NCBI GenBank assembly: GCA_964409645.1
Contig: CAYPEK010000086.1
Coordinates: 1-18,747, forward strand
Source of the DNA: CAYPEK01 sp964409645
GTDB lineage: Bacteria > UBP15 > UBA6099
Direction of reading: 5' to 3'
Length of the DNA: 18,747 bases
In this document: positions 7,583 through 15,970 of the stretch, piece after piece
Layout of the letters: every line of letters starts with the position of its first letter
Numbering within the stretch: the stretch's first letter is position 1
Notes under the pieces: model-generated
The model's database searches: none
What the model saw: only the letters and a program-made list of their open reading frames with translations
What the model was told of the DNA's origin: nothing
Translations under genes and position numbers: made by a program

Positions 7583-10500
7583 ATGAAAAAGAAAAGTCGT
7601 TTCGTCGGAAGAGCCATAATGTCGGTGGCGCTTGCGACGCTGTTTTTTGCGGTGATCTTCCCCGCGCGTACGAGCGCGTTTGTAACCCATCAGAGAGCAA
7701 GCGTCGTCCTTGGGCAGCCGGATTACACAAGCTGGTCTGAGAACAACGGCGGCCTGTCGGCAAAAACAATGAAAACACCTTTTTCAACCTTCATCTGCGG
7801 TACGAAACTCTTTGTTGTGGATAAGAATAACAATCGTGTGCTGATATACAACACAATTCCGTCGAGCGATTTCGCGGCGGCCGACGTTGTGATCGGCCAG
7901 CCGGACATGACATCAAACTCCGAGAACCAAGGCGGCAGCGTGGGAGCAAACACACTCAACCAGCCTACGTCGGTTTTTTGCGACGGAACGAAACTTTTTA
8001 TCGCGGATTATTACAACGGCCGCGTACTCATTTTCAACAGCATACCCACGGCGAACAATGCCTCGGCAGATGTCGTTATAGGCCAGCCCGACATGACATC
8101 AAGCGAATCGGGAATCTCCGCATCGAGATTCAACTCACCATTCAATGTTTTCTCCGACGGATCGAAGTTATATATATCGGACCATCACGCTCATCGTGTC
8201 TTGATATACAACACAATACCCACGATAAACGGAGCGGCGGCGGATGTTGTCTTAGGCCAGCCCGACATGGTCAGCGATACCATGAATAACGGAGGCATTA
8301 GCGCGAATTCACTCAACGGGCCGGGATCCGTATATTCCGACGGAACGAAGTTGTATGTGACCGACATATACAACAACCGGGTGCTGATATACAACTCAAT
8401 CCCTGCATCGAACTTCGCGGCGGCCGACGTTGCAATCGGCCAGCCCAATATGACGTCAAACACCGCAAACAACGGAGGGATAAGCGCCGCCACTCTGTAC
8501 TACCCCAACAGCGCGATACCCGACAACGGCAAGCTATACATCTCCGACACCCGCAACAACAGAGTGCTTATATACAACTCGATTCCAACATCGAACCACG
8601 AATCGGCGAACATAGTAATCGGCCAGACTGACATGACTCAATCCGCTTACACCTGCCAAGCCGATTCATTGGCATGGCCATACTACGCTTATGTCGCCGG
8701 GCCGAGAATTGCCGTCGCGGACTATGGATGCAACCGTGTGGTTATTTTCGAAGACGACACCCTTCCTCCCGTGCAGAGCGCGCACAACCCGGCCGATTCG
8801 TCCACCACGGCAACAGCCGTCGCGGTTACATTCACAACCGACGAAAAAGCGTCGTGCAGATGGTCCCTCACGGATCAGGGTTACGGCGATATCGACTCAA
8901 GTCAAACTTGTGCGGGCGAATACACCGTATCCCAGAGTTGCACAGTGTCGGGCCTGACCGAAGGAGTGAGCAATGTAGTTTATCTCGCGTGTGCGGATGC
9001 CGCTGGCAATGCGAACACCGCGGGTACTAACACGGAATTGACCTACACCGTGGATTCGCCTCCCACACAGAGCGGATGGTCGCCCGCGAGCGGCTCGACG
9101 ATCAGCTCTTCATCACAAATCGTCACATTCACAACCGATGAAAACGCCGATTGCAGGTGGTCGCTCGCAGATCAGGCATACGGCGATATGACAGGCGACT
9201 GCTCCGGCGACGGCACAACAAGTATTTCGTGTGAAATCACCGGACTCGCGGACGGCGCCCGGACTGTCTATTTATCCTGCCGGGATGCCGCGCTGAACGC
9301 GGACACGGTTGTCACGAACTCGGAACTCAGCTACACAGTCGATACAACCCCACCGGCTCAAAGCTCGTGGGCTCCCACTATCGGACCAACTACATCGGCT
9401 TCCATCACATTCACAACCAACGAAAACGCGGATTGCAAATGGTCACTCTCCGATCAGGCGTACGCCGGCATGGCGGGCGACTGCACAGGCGACGGCACCA
9501 CGAGCCAGAGTTGCTCGGTTTCCGGGCTCGTTGGCGGAACAAACACCGTCTATTTCGCCTGCCGGGATTTGCTGGGCAACGCGGATACGGCAAGCAGCAA
9601 TACCCCACTCGTTTATACGGTTGACACCAACCCGCCCACACAAAGCGGGCACAACCCCGCGAACGGCTCGACATTTAAGCAGACCTCGAAGACCGTTAAT
9701 TTCGCGACGAATAAAGCCGCCGACTGCAAGTGGTCGTTCTCCGATCAGGCGTACGCCGACATGGCGGGCGACTGCACAGGCGACGGCACCACGAGCCAGA
9801 GTTGCTCGGTTTCCGGCCTCGTTGGCGGAACAAACACCGTCTATTTCGCCTGCGCGGACACGGAAGGCAATGCGGATACAGCGGACACAAACACGGGGAT
9901 TACTTATACAGTCGATACTTTCCCGCCCGTTCAGAGCGGACACACTCCCGCTATCGGTTCGTCAACATCGCCGACAATCTCATTTACAACAGACGAAAAC
10001 GCAAGGTGCAGATGGTCTCTTCAGGACAAAAGCCTGACGCAGATGACATCGGCATATTGCGCCGGCATCGGAACCACGAGCCAGTCCTGCACCGTTTCAG
10101 GGCTCGTCGAAGGCCCCAACACCATTTATTTCGCCTGCATGGATTTAACAGCTCCGCCGATGATAGATACAGCCGACACGAACACAGCATTCGTTTACAC
10201 CGTGGACCTGACGCCACCCGTTCAGAGTGCATGGAGCCCCGCAAGCGGAACTGTTGTCGTGACGACAGCGCCGACTGTCACTTTCACGACAAATGAGAAT
10301 GCCGACTGCAAGTGGTCACTATCCGATCAGGCATACGCCGACATGGCGGGCGACTGTTCCGGTGACGGCACAACAAGCCAGAGTTGCGCTGTGAGCGGAC
10401 TGGCCGCGGGCGAGGATCAAAAGGTTTACTTCGCCTGTGCGGATTTGTACGGCAATTCGGATTCCGCCGGCACGAATACGGAACTGTCTTACGACATTAT

Positions 10501-11029
10501 TCCCGATTCCACCCCGCCGGTCCAAAGCGCATGGAACCCCGCAAACGGAGCCGTCATCGTGTCGATAGCGCCGACGATCACATTCACAACCAACGAGAAC
10601 GCCGACTGCAAGTGGTCGCTCTCCGATCTGGCATATGCGGACATGGCGGGCGATTGCACGGGCGACGGCACAACGAGCCAGAGCTGCGCCGCTTCCGGCC
10701 TTGAGGAAAATACGAACTCGGTCTATCTCGCATGCCGCGACTCGTACGGCAACGCGGACACTGCCTCTTCGACCACGTTACTGTCACTCACGTACGCCTC
10801 AGGCTTGTGCGCGGACATAGACGGCGACGGGCGCATATGCAGCAAAGACCTGCTGCTGCTCAAGCAGCACATCGCCGGAACGATAGCAACATCCCTGACT
10901 TCATCGCAGCTTGCCCGCGCGGACGTAAATAACGACGGTGCAGTAAACAGCGCCGACATCCCGATTCTCGCGGATACCGTCACGGGAAAAACGGAGCAGT
11001 CGAGCCTTTCCTGTCCGGCGAACCCATAA
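7583..11029 (+). CDS. Secreted propeller / Ig-like repeat protein with C-terminal type I dockerin
   Basis: The protein has 1148 residues. The start at 7583 has AGAGGT 6 bases upstream and opens directly onto a signal peptide (MKKK, hydrophobic core, cleavage after TSA at residue 32). The upstream ATG at 7559 would add eight residues before it. Residues about 36-392 hold six NHL-like blades of about 60 residues, each with 'GQPDMTS' and 'NNRVLIYN' strands, a likely six-bladed beta-propeller. Residues 395-1072 hold seven Ig/FnIII-like units of about 97 residues, each opening 'PPVQS' and carrying four cysteines (C[RK]WS, C..DG, QSC, YFAC), so probably two disulfides each. The C-terminus (about 1076-1130) is a dockerin with calcium loops at 1078-1089 (DIDGDG...D) and 1114-1125 (DVNNDG...D). 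No catalytic domain is recognisable. It is probably a surface adhesin or binding scaffold held through its dockerin by the product of 11691-13148. Confidence 0.9.
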   Translation: MKKKSRFVGRAIMSVALATLFFAVIFPARTSAFVTHQRASVVLGQPDYTSWSENNGGLSAKTMKTPFSTFICGTKLFVVDKNNNRVLIYNTIPSSDFAAADVVIGQPDMTSNSENQGGSVGANTLNQPTSVFCDGTKLFIADYYNGRVLIFNSIPTANNASADVVIGQPDMTSSESGISASRFNSPFNVFSDGSKLYISDHHAHRVLIYNTIPTINGAAADVVLGQPDMVSDTMNNGGISANSLNGPGSVYSDGTKLYVTDIYNNRVLIYNSIPASNFAAADVAIGQPNMTSNTANNGGISAATLYYPNSAIPDNGKLYISDTRNNRVLIYNSIPTSNHESANIVIGQTDMTQSAYTCQADSLAWPYYAYVAGPRIAVADYGCNRVVIFEDDTLPPVQSAHNPADSSTTATAVAVTFTTDEKASCRWSLTDQGYGDIDSSQTCAGEYTVSQSCTVSGLTEGVSNVVYLACADAAGNANTAGTNTELTYTVDSPPTQSGWSPASGSTISSSSQIVTFTTDENADCRWSLADQAYGDMTGDCSGDGTTSISCEITGLADGARTVYLSCRDAALNADTVVTNSELSYTVDTTPPAQSSWAPTIGPTTSASITFTTNENADCKWSLSDQAYAGMAGDCTGDGTTSQSCSVSGLVGGTNTVYFACRDLLGNADTASSNTPLVYTVDTNPPTQSGHNPANGSTFKQTSKTVNFATNKAADCKWSFSDQAYADMAGDCTGDGTTSQSCSVSGLVGGTNTVYFACADTEGNADTADTNTGITYTVDTFPPVQSGHTPAIGSSTSPTISFTTDENARCRWSLQDKSLTQMTSAYCAGIGTTSQSCTVSGLVEGPNTIYFACMDLTAPPMIDTADTNTAFVYTVDLTPPVQSAWSPASGTVVVTTAPTVTFTTNENADCKWSLSDQAYADMAGDCSGDGTTSQSCAVSGLAAGEDQKVYFACADLYGNSDSAGTNTELSYDIIPDSTPPVQSAWNPANGAVIVSIAPTITFTTNENADCKWSLSDLAYADMAGDCTGDGTTSQSCAASGLEENTNSVYLACRDSYGNADTASSTTLLSLTYASGLCADIDGDGRICSKDLLLLKQHIAGTIATSLTSSQLARADVNNDGAVNSADIPILADTVTGKTEQSSLSCPANP
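7691..8757 (+). repeat. Six propeller-blade repeats
   Basis: Six in-frame units of roughly 55-67 codons share a 'V[VI][IL]GQPDM' strand and a '[DN]NRVLIYN' strand. The DNA copies (for example gatcggccagccggacatgac) are visibly related, so the array grew by tandem duplication. The sixth unit is the most diverged (GQTDMTQ, CNRVVIF) and closes the ring. Confidence 0.8.
8765..10800 (+). repeat. Seven tandem four-cysteine Ig-like repeats
   Basis: Units begin at 8765, 9059, 9350, 9632, 9923, 10214 and 10514, at spacings of 282 to 300 bases, all multiples of three. The conserved core reads C[RK]WSL.D..Y, then C..DGTTSQSC.VSGL, then VYFAC.D..GNADTA. Unit 5 departs most between the first and second Cys. 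Confidence 0.85.
9447..9853 (+). repeat. Near-identical 116-base direct repeat inside the Ig-like array
   Basis: Bases 9447-9562 (unit 3) and 9738-9853 (unit 4) align without gaps at a 291-base offset. I see two differences, ggcatgg/gacatgg and ccgggctc/ccggcctc. The flanking parts of the same units are much more diverged. Confidence 0.85.
10808..10990 (+). other. Dockerin module coding segment
   Basis: Two calcium-binding loop-helix motifs about 36 residues apart are typical of type I dockerins. Loop 1 is DIDGDGRICSKD, followed by a LLLLKQHI helix. Loop 2 is DVNNDGAVNSAD. Recognition positions 10-11 are Ser-Lys in loop 1 and Ser-Ala in loop 2, so the module is not symmetric. Loop 1 has Cys at position 9, where Asn is common. 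Further cysteines at 1076 and 1144 flank the module and could clasp it. I am confident of the family; the partner is inferred. Confidence 0.85.
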
Positions 11030-11065
11030 TACCCGAAGATTGTATTGCCATAAGGAGACTGCACA

Positions 11066-11635
11066 ATGAAAGCTGAAAAGAAAAAAGTCGCTCTGGCCGC
11101 CGTTGCCGCGATCATTTCGATCCTTCTGCTGTGCCCGCGCACCGGCACGACGGAGAGCGTAGAACAGGCTGCGGCCCTCCACTCCGGCTCCTCCGACTGG
11201 ACGCTTGGGCTCGGCTACATCGAGCCATTCGAGGGCGACTTTGAAAACGGCATTTACTTCAAAATCGGCTTCGAATACGAACGCGAAGGCGAAGCTGTCG
11301 TCGTGGAAACCATCTTTTCGCGAGTTGACGATACAGCCGGTCTGCCCACCGACGATTTCGATCACACTCTTGTTCAGGCGGCTTACAAACAACGCGTGCA
11401 CGCATTCGGCGATAAGCTGTCATTAGGTGTCGGCCTTCAACACCATCACATCGACTTCGGCAATGACGTTACGCGCGGCGAACTCACAGTTTTCGGGCTG
11501 GCCGACTACGACCTGTCAGATTCGTGGAGAGTCCGGTTACAATCATCGGTTCCCGTGCGGGACACCGCGTCCTGCACGGACGGCTGCGGACTCAGGTTCG
11601 GCGGCGTTATGCTGGGCGTGGATTACAAATTCTGA
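11066..11635 (+). CDS. Small outer-membrane beta-barrel protein
   Basis: The protein has 189 residues. AAGGAG at 11052-11057 lies 8 bases before the ATG. A basic, hydrophobic N-terminus (about 1-30) is the signal peptide. The mature part alternates polar and hydrophobic residues in about eight strands, for example WTLGLGYIEPF, GIYFKIGFEYE, LSLGVGLQHHHI and GVMLGVDYKF. It ends in Phe, the usual outer-membrane barrel terminus recognised by BamA. The size suits an eight-stranded barrel of the OmpW/OmpX or OMP_b-brl class. Two cysteines (TASCTDGCG) sit in what should be a loop near the end. It lies 36 bases after the dockerin gene and 55 before the cohesin-like lipoprotein gene, so all three are probably co-transcribed. 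An anchoring or secretion-helper role is a guess. Confidence 0.8.
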   Translation: MKAEKKKVALAAVAAIISILLLCPRTGTTESVEQAAALHSGSSDWTLGLGYIEPFEGDFENGIYFKIGFEYEREGEAVVVETIFSRVDDTAGLPTDDFDHTLVQAAYKQRVHAFGDKLSLGVGLQHHHIDFGNDVTRGELTVFGLADYDLSDSWRVRLQSSVPVRDTASCTDGCGLRFGGVMLGVDYKF

Positions 11636-11690
11636 CCCGCTCCGGGCATGCGCGGAACCGTAAGGAACTATTTATAACGGGGTTTGCGAA

Positions 11691-13148
11691 ATGACAAATA
11701 GAAACAGGAAGCTGAACATCATTTTCATTCTTGCCGCGATGTCGCTGACGCTCGCGCTTGCCGGATGCGGCGGGAGCGGCGGAGGTGTTGTGAACTGCAT
11801 GCCGGAGGTATCGGAAGGGTCACTGAGCGGCAACGCATACGCCGTTTTGCGGGCGGCCGGAGCTGTAAAAGCCGCCCCCGAACGCTCCGAAGTACCCGTT
11901 GAATCCGCAGAAGACGGGACGGACGCCGCCCGCGCCGTGGATGCTTCCGCATCCGCGACCAACTCCGTCTATATGCCCGTCAAAAACGTGACCATCACCT
12001 GCGGCGATAAATCGACCTCAACCGACGAAAAAGGACATTTCAGATTCAATCAGGTTTCCGTTTCGATGAAAGAATGCCGGGCGGTAAAGACAGGATATAT
12101 CGACGTCTCCTTTGGCGTCGATGTCAAACCCGGCATGGAAACAGCAGTCAGCCTGACACAAGACGTATTCCTGACCCCGGCACAACCGCAAACCTTGTCC
12201 GTCGTGACAAACATTCCCGACGGCGCGGAGATTTACATCGACGGCAGTCCCGTTTACAACACCGGCAACATACTCACCGGCCTGTCGGTCGCCACCGGAA
12301 CCTATGAAATCGTTGTCGCCGCCACGGGCTATGAACGATCCGCCACGGCAACAGTTGAGGTCTCGTCCGGCGCGGCAACCGCCTCCATCAACCTCGACAT
12401 GCTCGTCACATCGATAGCCGTAACTCCTCAGAACGGCTCGTACGACATAGGCGAACAGCAACAGTTCACGGCAACCTGCACATATTACGACAGCTCATCC
12501 GCCGACTGCTCGAACAAAGTGGCATGGTCAACAGACAACGCCGCGATTGCAAGCGTAGGCGATACAGGACTAGTCACCACCATCGGCAGCGGATCCGTCA
12601 ATGTTACCGCTCTCCGCTCCCGGAGCAACGTCTCCGGCTCAGCGGCGGCATCCGTGTCCGGATTCCTGCTCGATAGAACGTGCGACGGCGTCTCCGGCGT
12701 CTGCTTCGACCTGATCGGAGGAGCCACAGGCGCGGGCGGCAACGTCTCCGTCTCCGCAGTCATAACCAATGCCCCCGCCTCCGGCGTCCTCGCCGGCGAA
12801 ATGACATTCGACTGGGGCGCGGGCATGACCTTAAACTCCGTTGTCGCCGGAACGGGCATCGAGATCGATTCTCAGAATCTTTCGGCCGCATCGCGCCGGG
12901 CCGACATCGTTTACACCGTCGCCGCCCCTTACGGCGCCGCGCTCACTTCCGGAACAACCGTCGCCACATTCCAGTTCACCACCGATACCTCCGCAAGCGG
13001 CCAGATCGCGATTTCGTGGGCCGCCACCGACGACCTGACAGACTTCACCGACAACCTGCTCGCAATCTGGAACCAAGGAACGTTCACTCTGCGCGACGGC
13101 TATGTGAACATCAACGCAGGCGCCACACGGATAACAGCGCTACCGTAA
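11691..13148 (+). CDS. Outer-membrane lipoprotein with PEGA, Big_2 and C-terminal cohesin-like domain
   Basis: The protein has 485 residues. The lipoprotein signal ends LALAGC with acylated C26 and Gly at +2, so outer-membrane sorting is expected. Residues about 95-150 look like a carboxypeptidase-regulatory-like beta fold (KNVTITCGDKSTSTDEKGHF). A PEGA domain lies at about 165-235 (NIPDGAEIYIDGSPV, then GTYEIVV..GY) and a Big_2 domain at about 238-322 (ITVTPQ-like start, WSTDNAAIASV, GLVT). Residues about 325-478 resemble a cohesin: a strand set around VITNAPASGVLAGEMTFDW, then SGTTVATFQFTTDTSASG, then GTFTLRDGYVNI. These match the cohesin pattern 'NVPASGV.GGEFTLTYD' and 'G.LATLTFKV...SG'. 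The likely job is to display a receptor for the dockerin encoded two genes upstream. The cohesin call rests on pattern matching by eye; another jelly-roll beta-sandwich is possible. Confidence 0.8.
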   Translation: MTNRNRKLNIIFILAAMSLTLALAGCGGSGGGVVNCMPEVSEGSLSGNAYAVLRAAGAVKAAPERSEVPVESAEDGTDAARAVDASASATNSVYMPVKNVTITCGDKSTSTDEKGHFRFNQVSVSMKECRAVKTGYIDVSFGVDVKPGMETAVSLTQDVFLTPAQPQTLSVVTNIPDGAEIYIDGSPVYNTGNILTGLSVATGTYEIVVAATGYERSATATVEVSSGAATASINLDMLVTSIAVTPQNGSYDIGEQQQFTATCTYYDSSSADCSNKVAWSTDNAAIASVGDTGLVTTIGSGSVNVTALRSRSNVSGSAAASVSGFLLDRTCDGVSGVCFDLIGGATGAGGNVSVSAVITNAPASGVLAGEMTFDWGAGMTLNSVVAGTGIEIDSQNLSAASRRADIVYTVAAPYGAALTSGTTVATFQFTTDTSASGQIAISWAATDDLTDFTDNLLAIWNQGTFTLRDGYVNINAGATRITALP

Positions 13149-13239
13149 ATAAATTGCCGCGCATCAGAATTTCATGAATAGAATCATACCCATGTGGAAA
13201 ATCTTGTTTTTGAGAAACAGTTAATTCCGGAGATTCGTT

Positions 13240-13277
13240 TAAAAACAAAACGGCGCGCGACATGTTCGCCGCGCGCC
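13240..13277 (-). terminator. Intrinsic terminator of the export operon, possibly bidirectional
   Basis: GGCGCGCG (13252-13259) and CGCGCGCC (13270-13277) form an 8-bp all-GC stem with a 10-base loop. On the minus strand it is followed by a T-rich tail (GTTTTGTTTTT), 28 bases past the stop of the ABC-2 permease gene. On the plus strand the tail is only moderately T-rich, but the hairpin sits about 100 bases past the lipoprotein stop. It may therefore serve both converging operons. Confidence 0.8.
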
Positions 13278-13305
13278 TCTTGTATTATTCTGTTCGTCTA
13301 AAAGC

Positions 13306-14517
13306 TTATTCTTCCGTATCGTTTTCTGCAACCGGAGCCGGCGAAACCACCGCCATCTCGCGCTTTGCTTTTTTCATCACGCCCCGGATGACAAAATACG
13401 CAACAATATAGCTGATCGTCGCCAGCGACCACATCCACAACAGTTCACCGCGGATCATGTTGAAATTGCCGTTCTGTGCGACAACCGTCCGGATCGGCAT
13501 CGCGAAATGCGTCAGCGGGAAAACATACGATATGACTTTGATTACCGGTATCATGGAGAACGTCGGCCAAGTGTATCCGCTGAGCAGGAAGGACGGCAGA
13601 GAGAGAAGCATCAGCACTTCGGTTGCGAACGTCTCGTCCTTGCAGAGAACGCTGACACAAACTCCCAGCGCCACGAGAGCGAAAATAAATGTAAAAAGCA
13701 GCAGATAGGTCAGGAAAATCGATCCCGCGATCGGCACGCCGAAAACTTTGAAAATCAAGCTGTAAGCGCCGAAAGCCGTTATCATGTTGATCGACGTATA
13801 AAGCAATGCTTTTGAAAACAGCACTTCAAACGGGCTGCTGGTGATTTTGAAAACGGTGTGCACCAGTCCGTGCTGCCGCTCTCTTGCATACGCGAGCGCG
13901 CAACCGATCAGAGTAATCTGCTGAATTACCGCGCCTATGAGGCCCGGCAATATGAAGTCCGTGTATGTGTACGCCGGGTTATACCACGTTCTGACGCCGG
14001 TTTCTATCGGGATTGCATTCGTCATCGCATGGTCGCCGGGCGCTCCTTTCATTTTCATTTTCTTGATGACGACTCCCGCCGAATAGGTTCCGGCGACACT
14101 TGCCACCACCTTGTATGCCGAATTCGATATGAGGAGGTTCGAGCCGTCAACAAGCCCGAGCAGCCGCACGCGGCGCCCCTTCTTTACGTCACTCTCGAAA
14201 TTCTCCGGAACCACGAAGCAAATGAAAGCTTTCCGCTCCAGATTCGCCTTGCGAAACTCGTCCACAGAGTTAACTTCTTTTATTATTTTGACATATTCAT
14301 TCCGGCCGGCCGCCTGTATCACCTCGCGGCTGAGCACACTCTTGTCGTTGTCGATCACGTACGTCGGTATATGCAGCACGCGCTTCGGAAAGTACAGATA
14401 ACCGAGCAGCAGCGTGTAGAGGAACGGCATCGCGAATACGATCACCGTCAACCGCCAGTCCGACCAGACAATCGATATCTCGCGCGCGGCGAGCCGGAGA
14501 ATGCGCGATATAAACAT
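13306..14517 (-). CDS. ABC-2 type transporter permease (YhhJ/YbhR-like)
   Basis: The protein has 403 residues, close to the family length. The topology is typical: one membrane helix (about 22-43), a large extracytoplasmic region (about 45-200), then five helices with a conserved ABC-2 core (FILPGLIGAVIQQI, YARERQHGLVHTVFKITSS, LPSFLLSGYTWPTFSMIP, FPLTHFAMPIR). It would form the inner-membrane pore of a drug or lipid exporter working with the adaptor and the TolC-like protein encoded just upstream. GGGGGA precedes the ATG, and only 16 bases separate it from the adaptor stop. It is the last gene of the operon, with a terminator after it. The oddity is that no ATP-binding subunit is encoded beside it. 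Confidence 0.88.
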   Translation of the reverse strand: MFISRILRLAAREISIVWSDWRLTVIVFAMPFLYTLLLGYLYFPKRVLHIPTYVIDNDKSVLSREVIQAAGRNEYVKIIKEVNSVDEFRKANLERKAFICFVVPENFESDVKKGRRVRLLGLVDGSNLLISNSAYKVVASVAGTYSAGVVIKKMKMKGAPGDHAMTNAIPIETGVRTWYNPAYTYTDFILPGLIGAVIQQITLIGCALAYARERQHGLVHTVFKITSSPFEVLFSKALLYTSINMITAFGAYSLIFKVFGVPIAGSIFLTYLLLFTFIFALVALGVCVSVLCKDETFATEVLMLLSLPSFLLSGYTWPTFSMIPVIKVISYVFPLTHFAMPIRTVVAQNGNFNMIRGELLWMWSLATISYIVAYFVIRGVMKKAKREMAVVSPAPVAENDTEE

Positions 14518-14533
14518 GGCTTTTCCCCCGATC

Positions 14534-15802
14534 TCAGAACCGCACTCTTGCGGTCAGGCCTTCCGCGAGGTCGGTTGGATTCTCGGACAGTGCGATGCGC
14601 ACGCGCACCGCGCGCATGTCGTAACTTCCATTCTCATTAGTCGAGCGCTTCGTGGCGAAATCCGCCGCGGGCAGCACGCGAGTAATCTTCCCGTTGATCG
14701 TCTTGCCAAGCGCTGGGATATCGACTTTCACTGTCTCACCCAGTTTGCGCCCCGCGTAATTCGACTCGTCAACATAGACATCGACCCAATATTTGTCCGT
14801 CCGCGTGATCGAGAGAATCGCGTAACCCGGGGCCACAATCTCGCCCGCGCGGCTGATCCGCTGGCTCACCCGCCCGCTGATCGGCGCAACAATCTCGGTC
14901 TGTTTTTTGTACACGTTAACTTCGCGGAGCATGCCCTTGCTGGCGGCAACCTTCTGGCCGGCCGCCTCCGCGTCTTTTCTCCTGATGTCAACCATCATCT
15001 TCGCGTCCTTCGCGAGTTGCAGTGTCTGCTCCGAAGCGCGGATACCGGCCTGCGCCTGTCTTACCTGCTCGCGCGCCGCCTGTATCTCTTCCTTCCGTGC
15101 GCCCTCTTTTACCAGATCGAGTTTGGACTTGGCGGCGGACAGTTGCGCCTCCGCGCTCCGGTACTGCATCTCGATCTCGTCTTCTTTCTGCTGGGGCAAG
15201 ACACCTTCGTTCGCGAGATTCTTTACACGGTTGTACGTCTTGCTCGCCGTGTCGAACTGCGCCTGCGCCGCCGCAACCGCCTGCTCGACCTGTGCGATCT
15301 CCTGCGGGCGCGCGCCGCGTTCGAGCGCCGCCAGCTTCTGCCGCGCCATCTCGTACGCCGCCTGCGATGCATCCAGACCCGCTTCCGCCTGCTGCACCTG
15401 CGTGTTCGCTTTCTTCGACTCGAGATCCACCGCGATCAGCGCCTGTGACGCCTGCACCTCGGATGCGTTCAGGCCGGCCTGCGCCTGATCCTTCTTCGCG
15501 TCGATCTCTTCCGCTTCGAGCACGGCCACAACTTGGCCCGCCTTGACGAAATCGCCGTCGTCCACTTTCATCTCTAGCAGCCTTCCGGGCAGCTTCGATG
15601 AAACGTCAACCTCATCCGTCTCGAGCGTGCCGTCAACCGTTACCGTTGCAGAACCACGCGGTTTATCTATTGTGCCCGTGCGCGATTCCGCCCGCCCGTA
15701 AAATGCGATGAACAGAAATCCGCACACAAATACGGCAAGACCCCCGATCACCCCTAAAAAATTTCCAACATTTTTTCGAACCCGATGCTTTTCTTCAGAC
15801 AT
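14534..15802 (-). CDS. HlyD-family periplasmic adaptor (membrane fusion) protein
   Basis: I chose the ATG at 15802 because GGAAGGAGAGG lies just upstream; an ATG at 15868 would only add 22 Cys/Arg-rich residues. The 422-residue product has one N-terminal membrane helix (about 12-34). A biotinyl-lipoyl half-motif follows (SSKLPGRLLEMKVDDGDFVKAGQ), then a long Ala/Gln/Glu-rich alpha-helical coiled coil (about 90-265). The second lipoyl half (IVAPISGRVSQRISRAGEIV) and a beta-barrel part (VDVYVDESNYAGRKLGETVKV) end the protein. It bridges the inner-membrane permease and the outer-membrane channel. The closest known layout is YbhG/YhiI-type adaptors of ABC-2 exporters. A 182-base gap separates it from the TolC-like gene. 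Confidence 0.9.
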   Translation of the reverse strand: MSEEKHRVRKNVGNFLGVIGGLAVFVCGFLFIAFYGRAESRTGTIDKPRGSATVTVDGTLETDEVDVSSKLPGRLLEMKVDDGDFVKAGQVVAVLEAEEIDAKKDQAQAGLNASEVQASQALIAVDLESKKANTQVQQAEAGLDASQAAYEMARQKLAALERGARPQEIAQVEQAVAAAQAQFDTASKTYNRVKNLANEGVLPQQKEDEIEMQYRSAEAQLSAAKSKLDLVKEGARKEEIQAAREQVRQAQAGIRASEQTLQLAKDAKMMVDIRRKDAEAAGQKVAASKGMLREVNVYKKQTEIVAPISGRVSQRISRAGEIVAPGYAILSITRTDKYWVDVYVDESNYAGRKLGETVKVDIPALGKTINGKITRVLPAADFATKRSTNENGSYDMRAVRVRIALSENPTDLAEGLTARVRF

Positions 15803-15970
15803 TTTGCCTCTCCTTCCGGATTCAATAATTTTTCGGGACCCGGCACAACAACCCCGGCAGGGCATCACTCAGCCGTTGCGATGTACATTCGTATCCCCAT
15901 TCATTCCTTTATACATAACCGGCCTTCAATTGTGCCGATCGGCTACGCTGCCCGCCCCCTCGCGGTGGTC

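Noticed and set aside
7691..10800. Regular DNA repeats that could suggest a CRISPR array
   Set aside because: The repeats are in frame, protein-coding and diverged at third positions, with no constant short repeats and unique spacers.
15803..15868. N-terminal extension of the adaptor from the ATG at 15868
   Set aside because: The extension is Cys/Arg-rich and unlike the family, while the ATG at 15802 has a strong ribosome binding site and opens just before the membrane helix.
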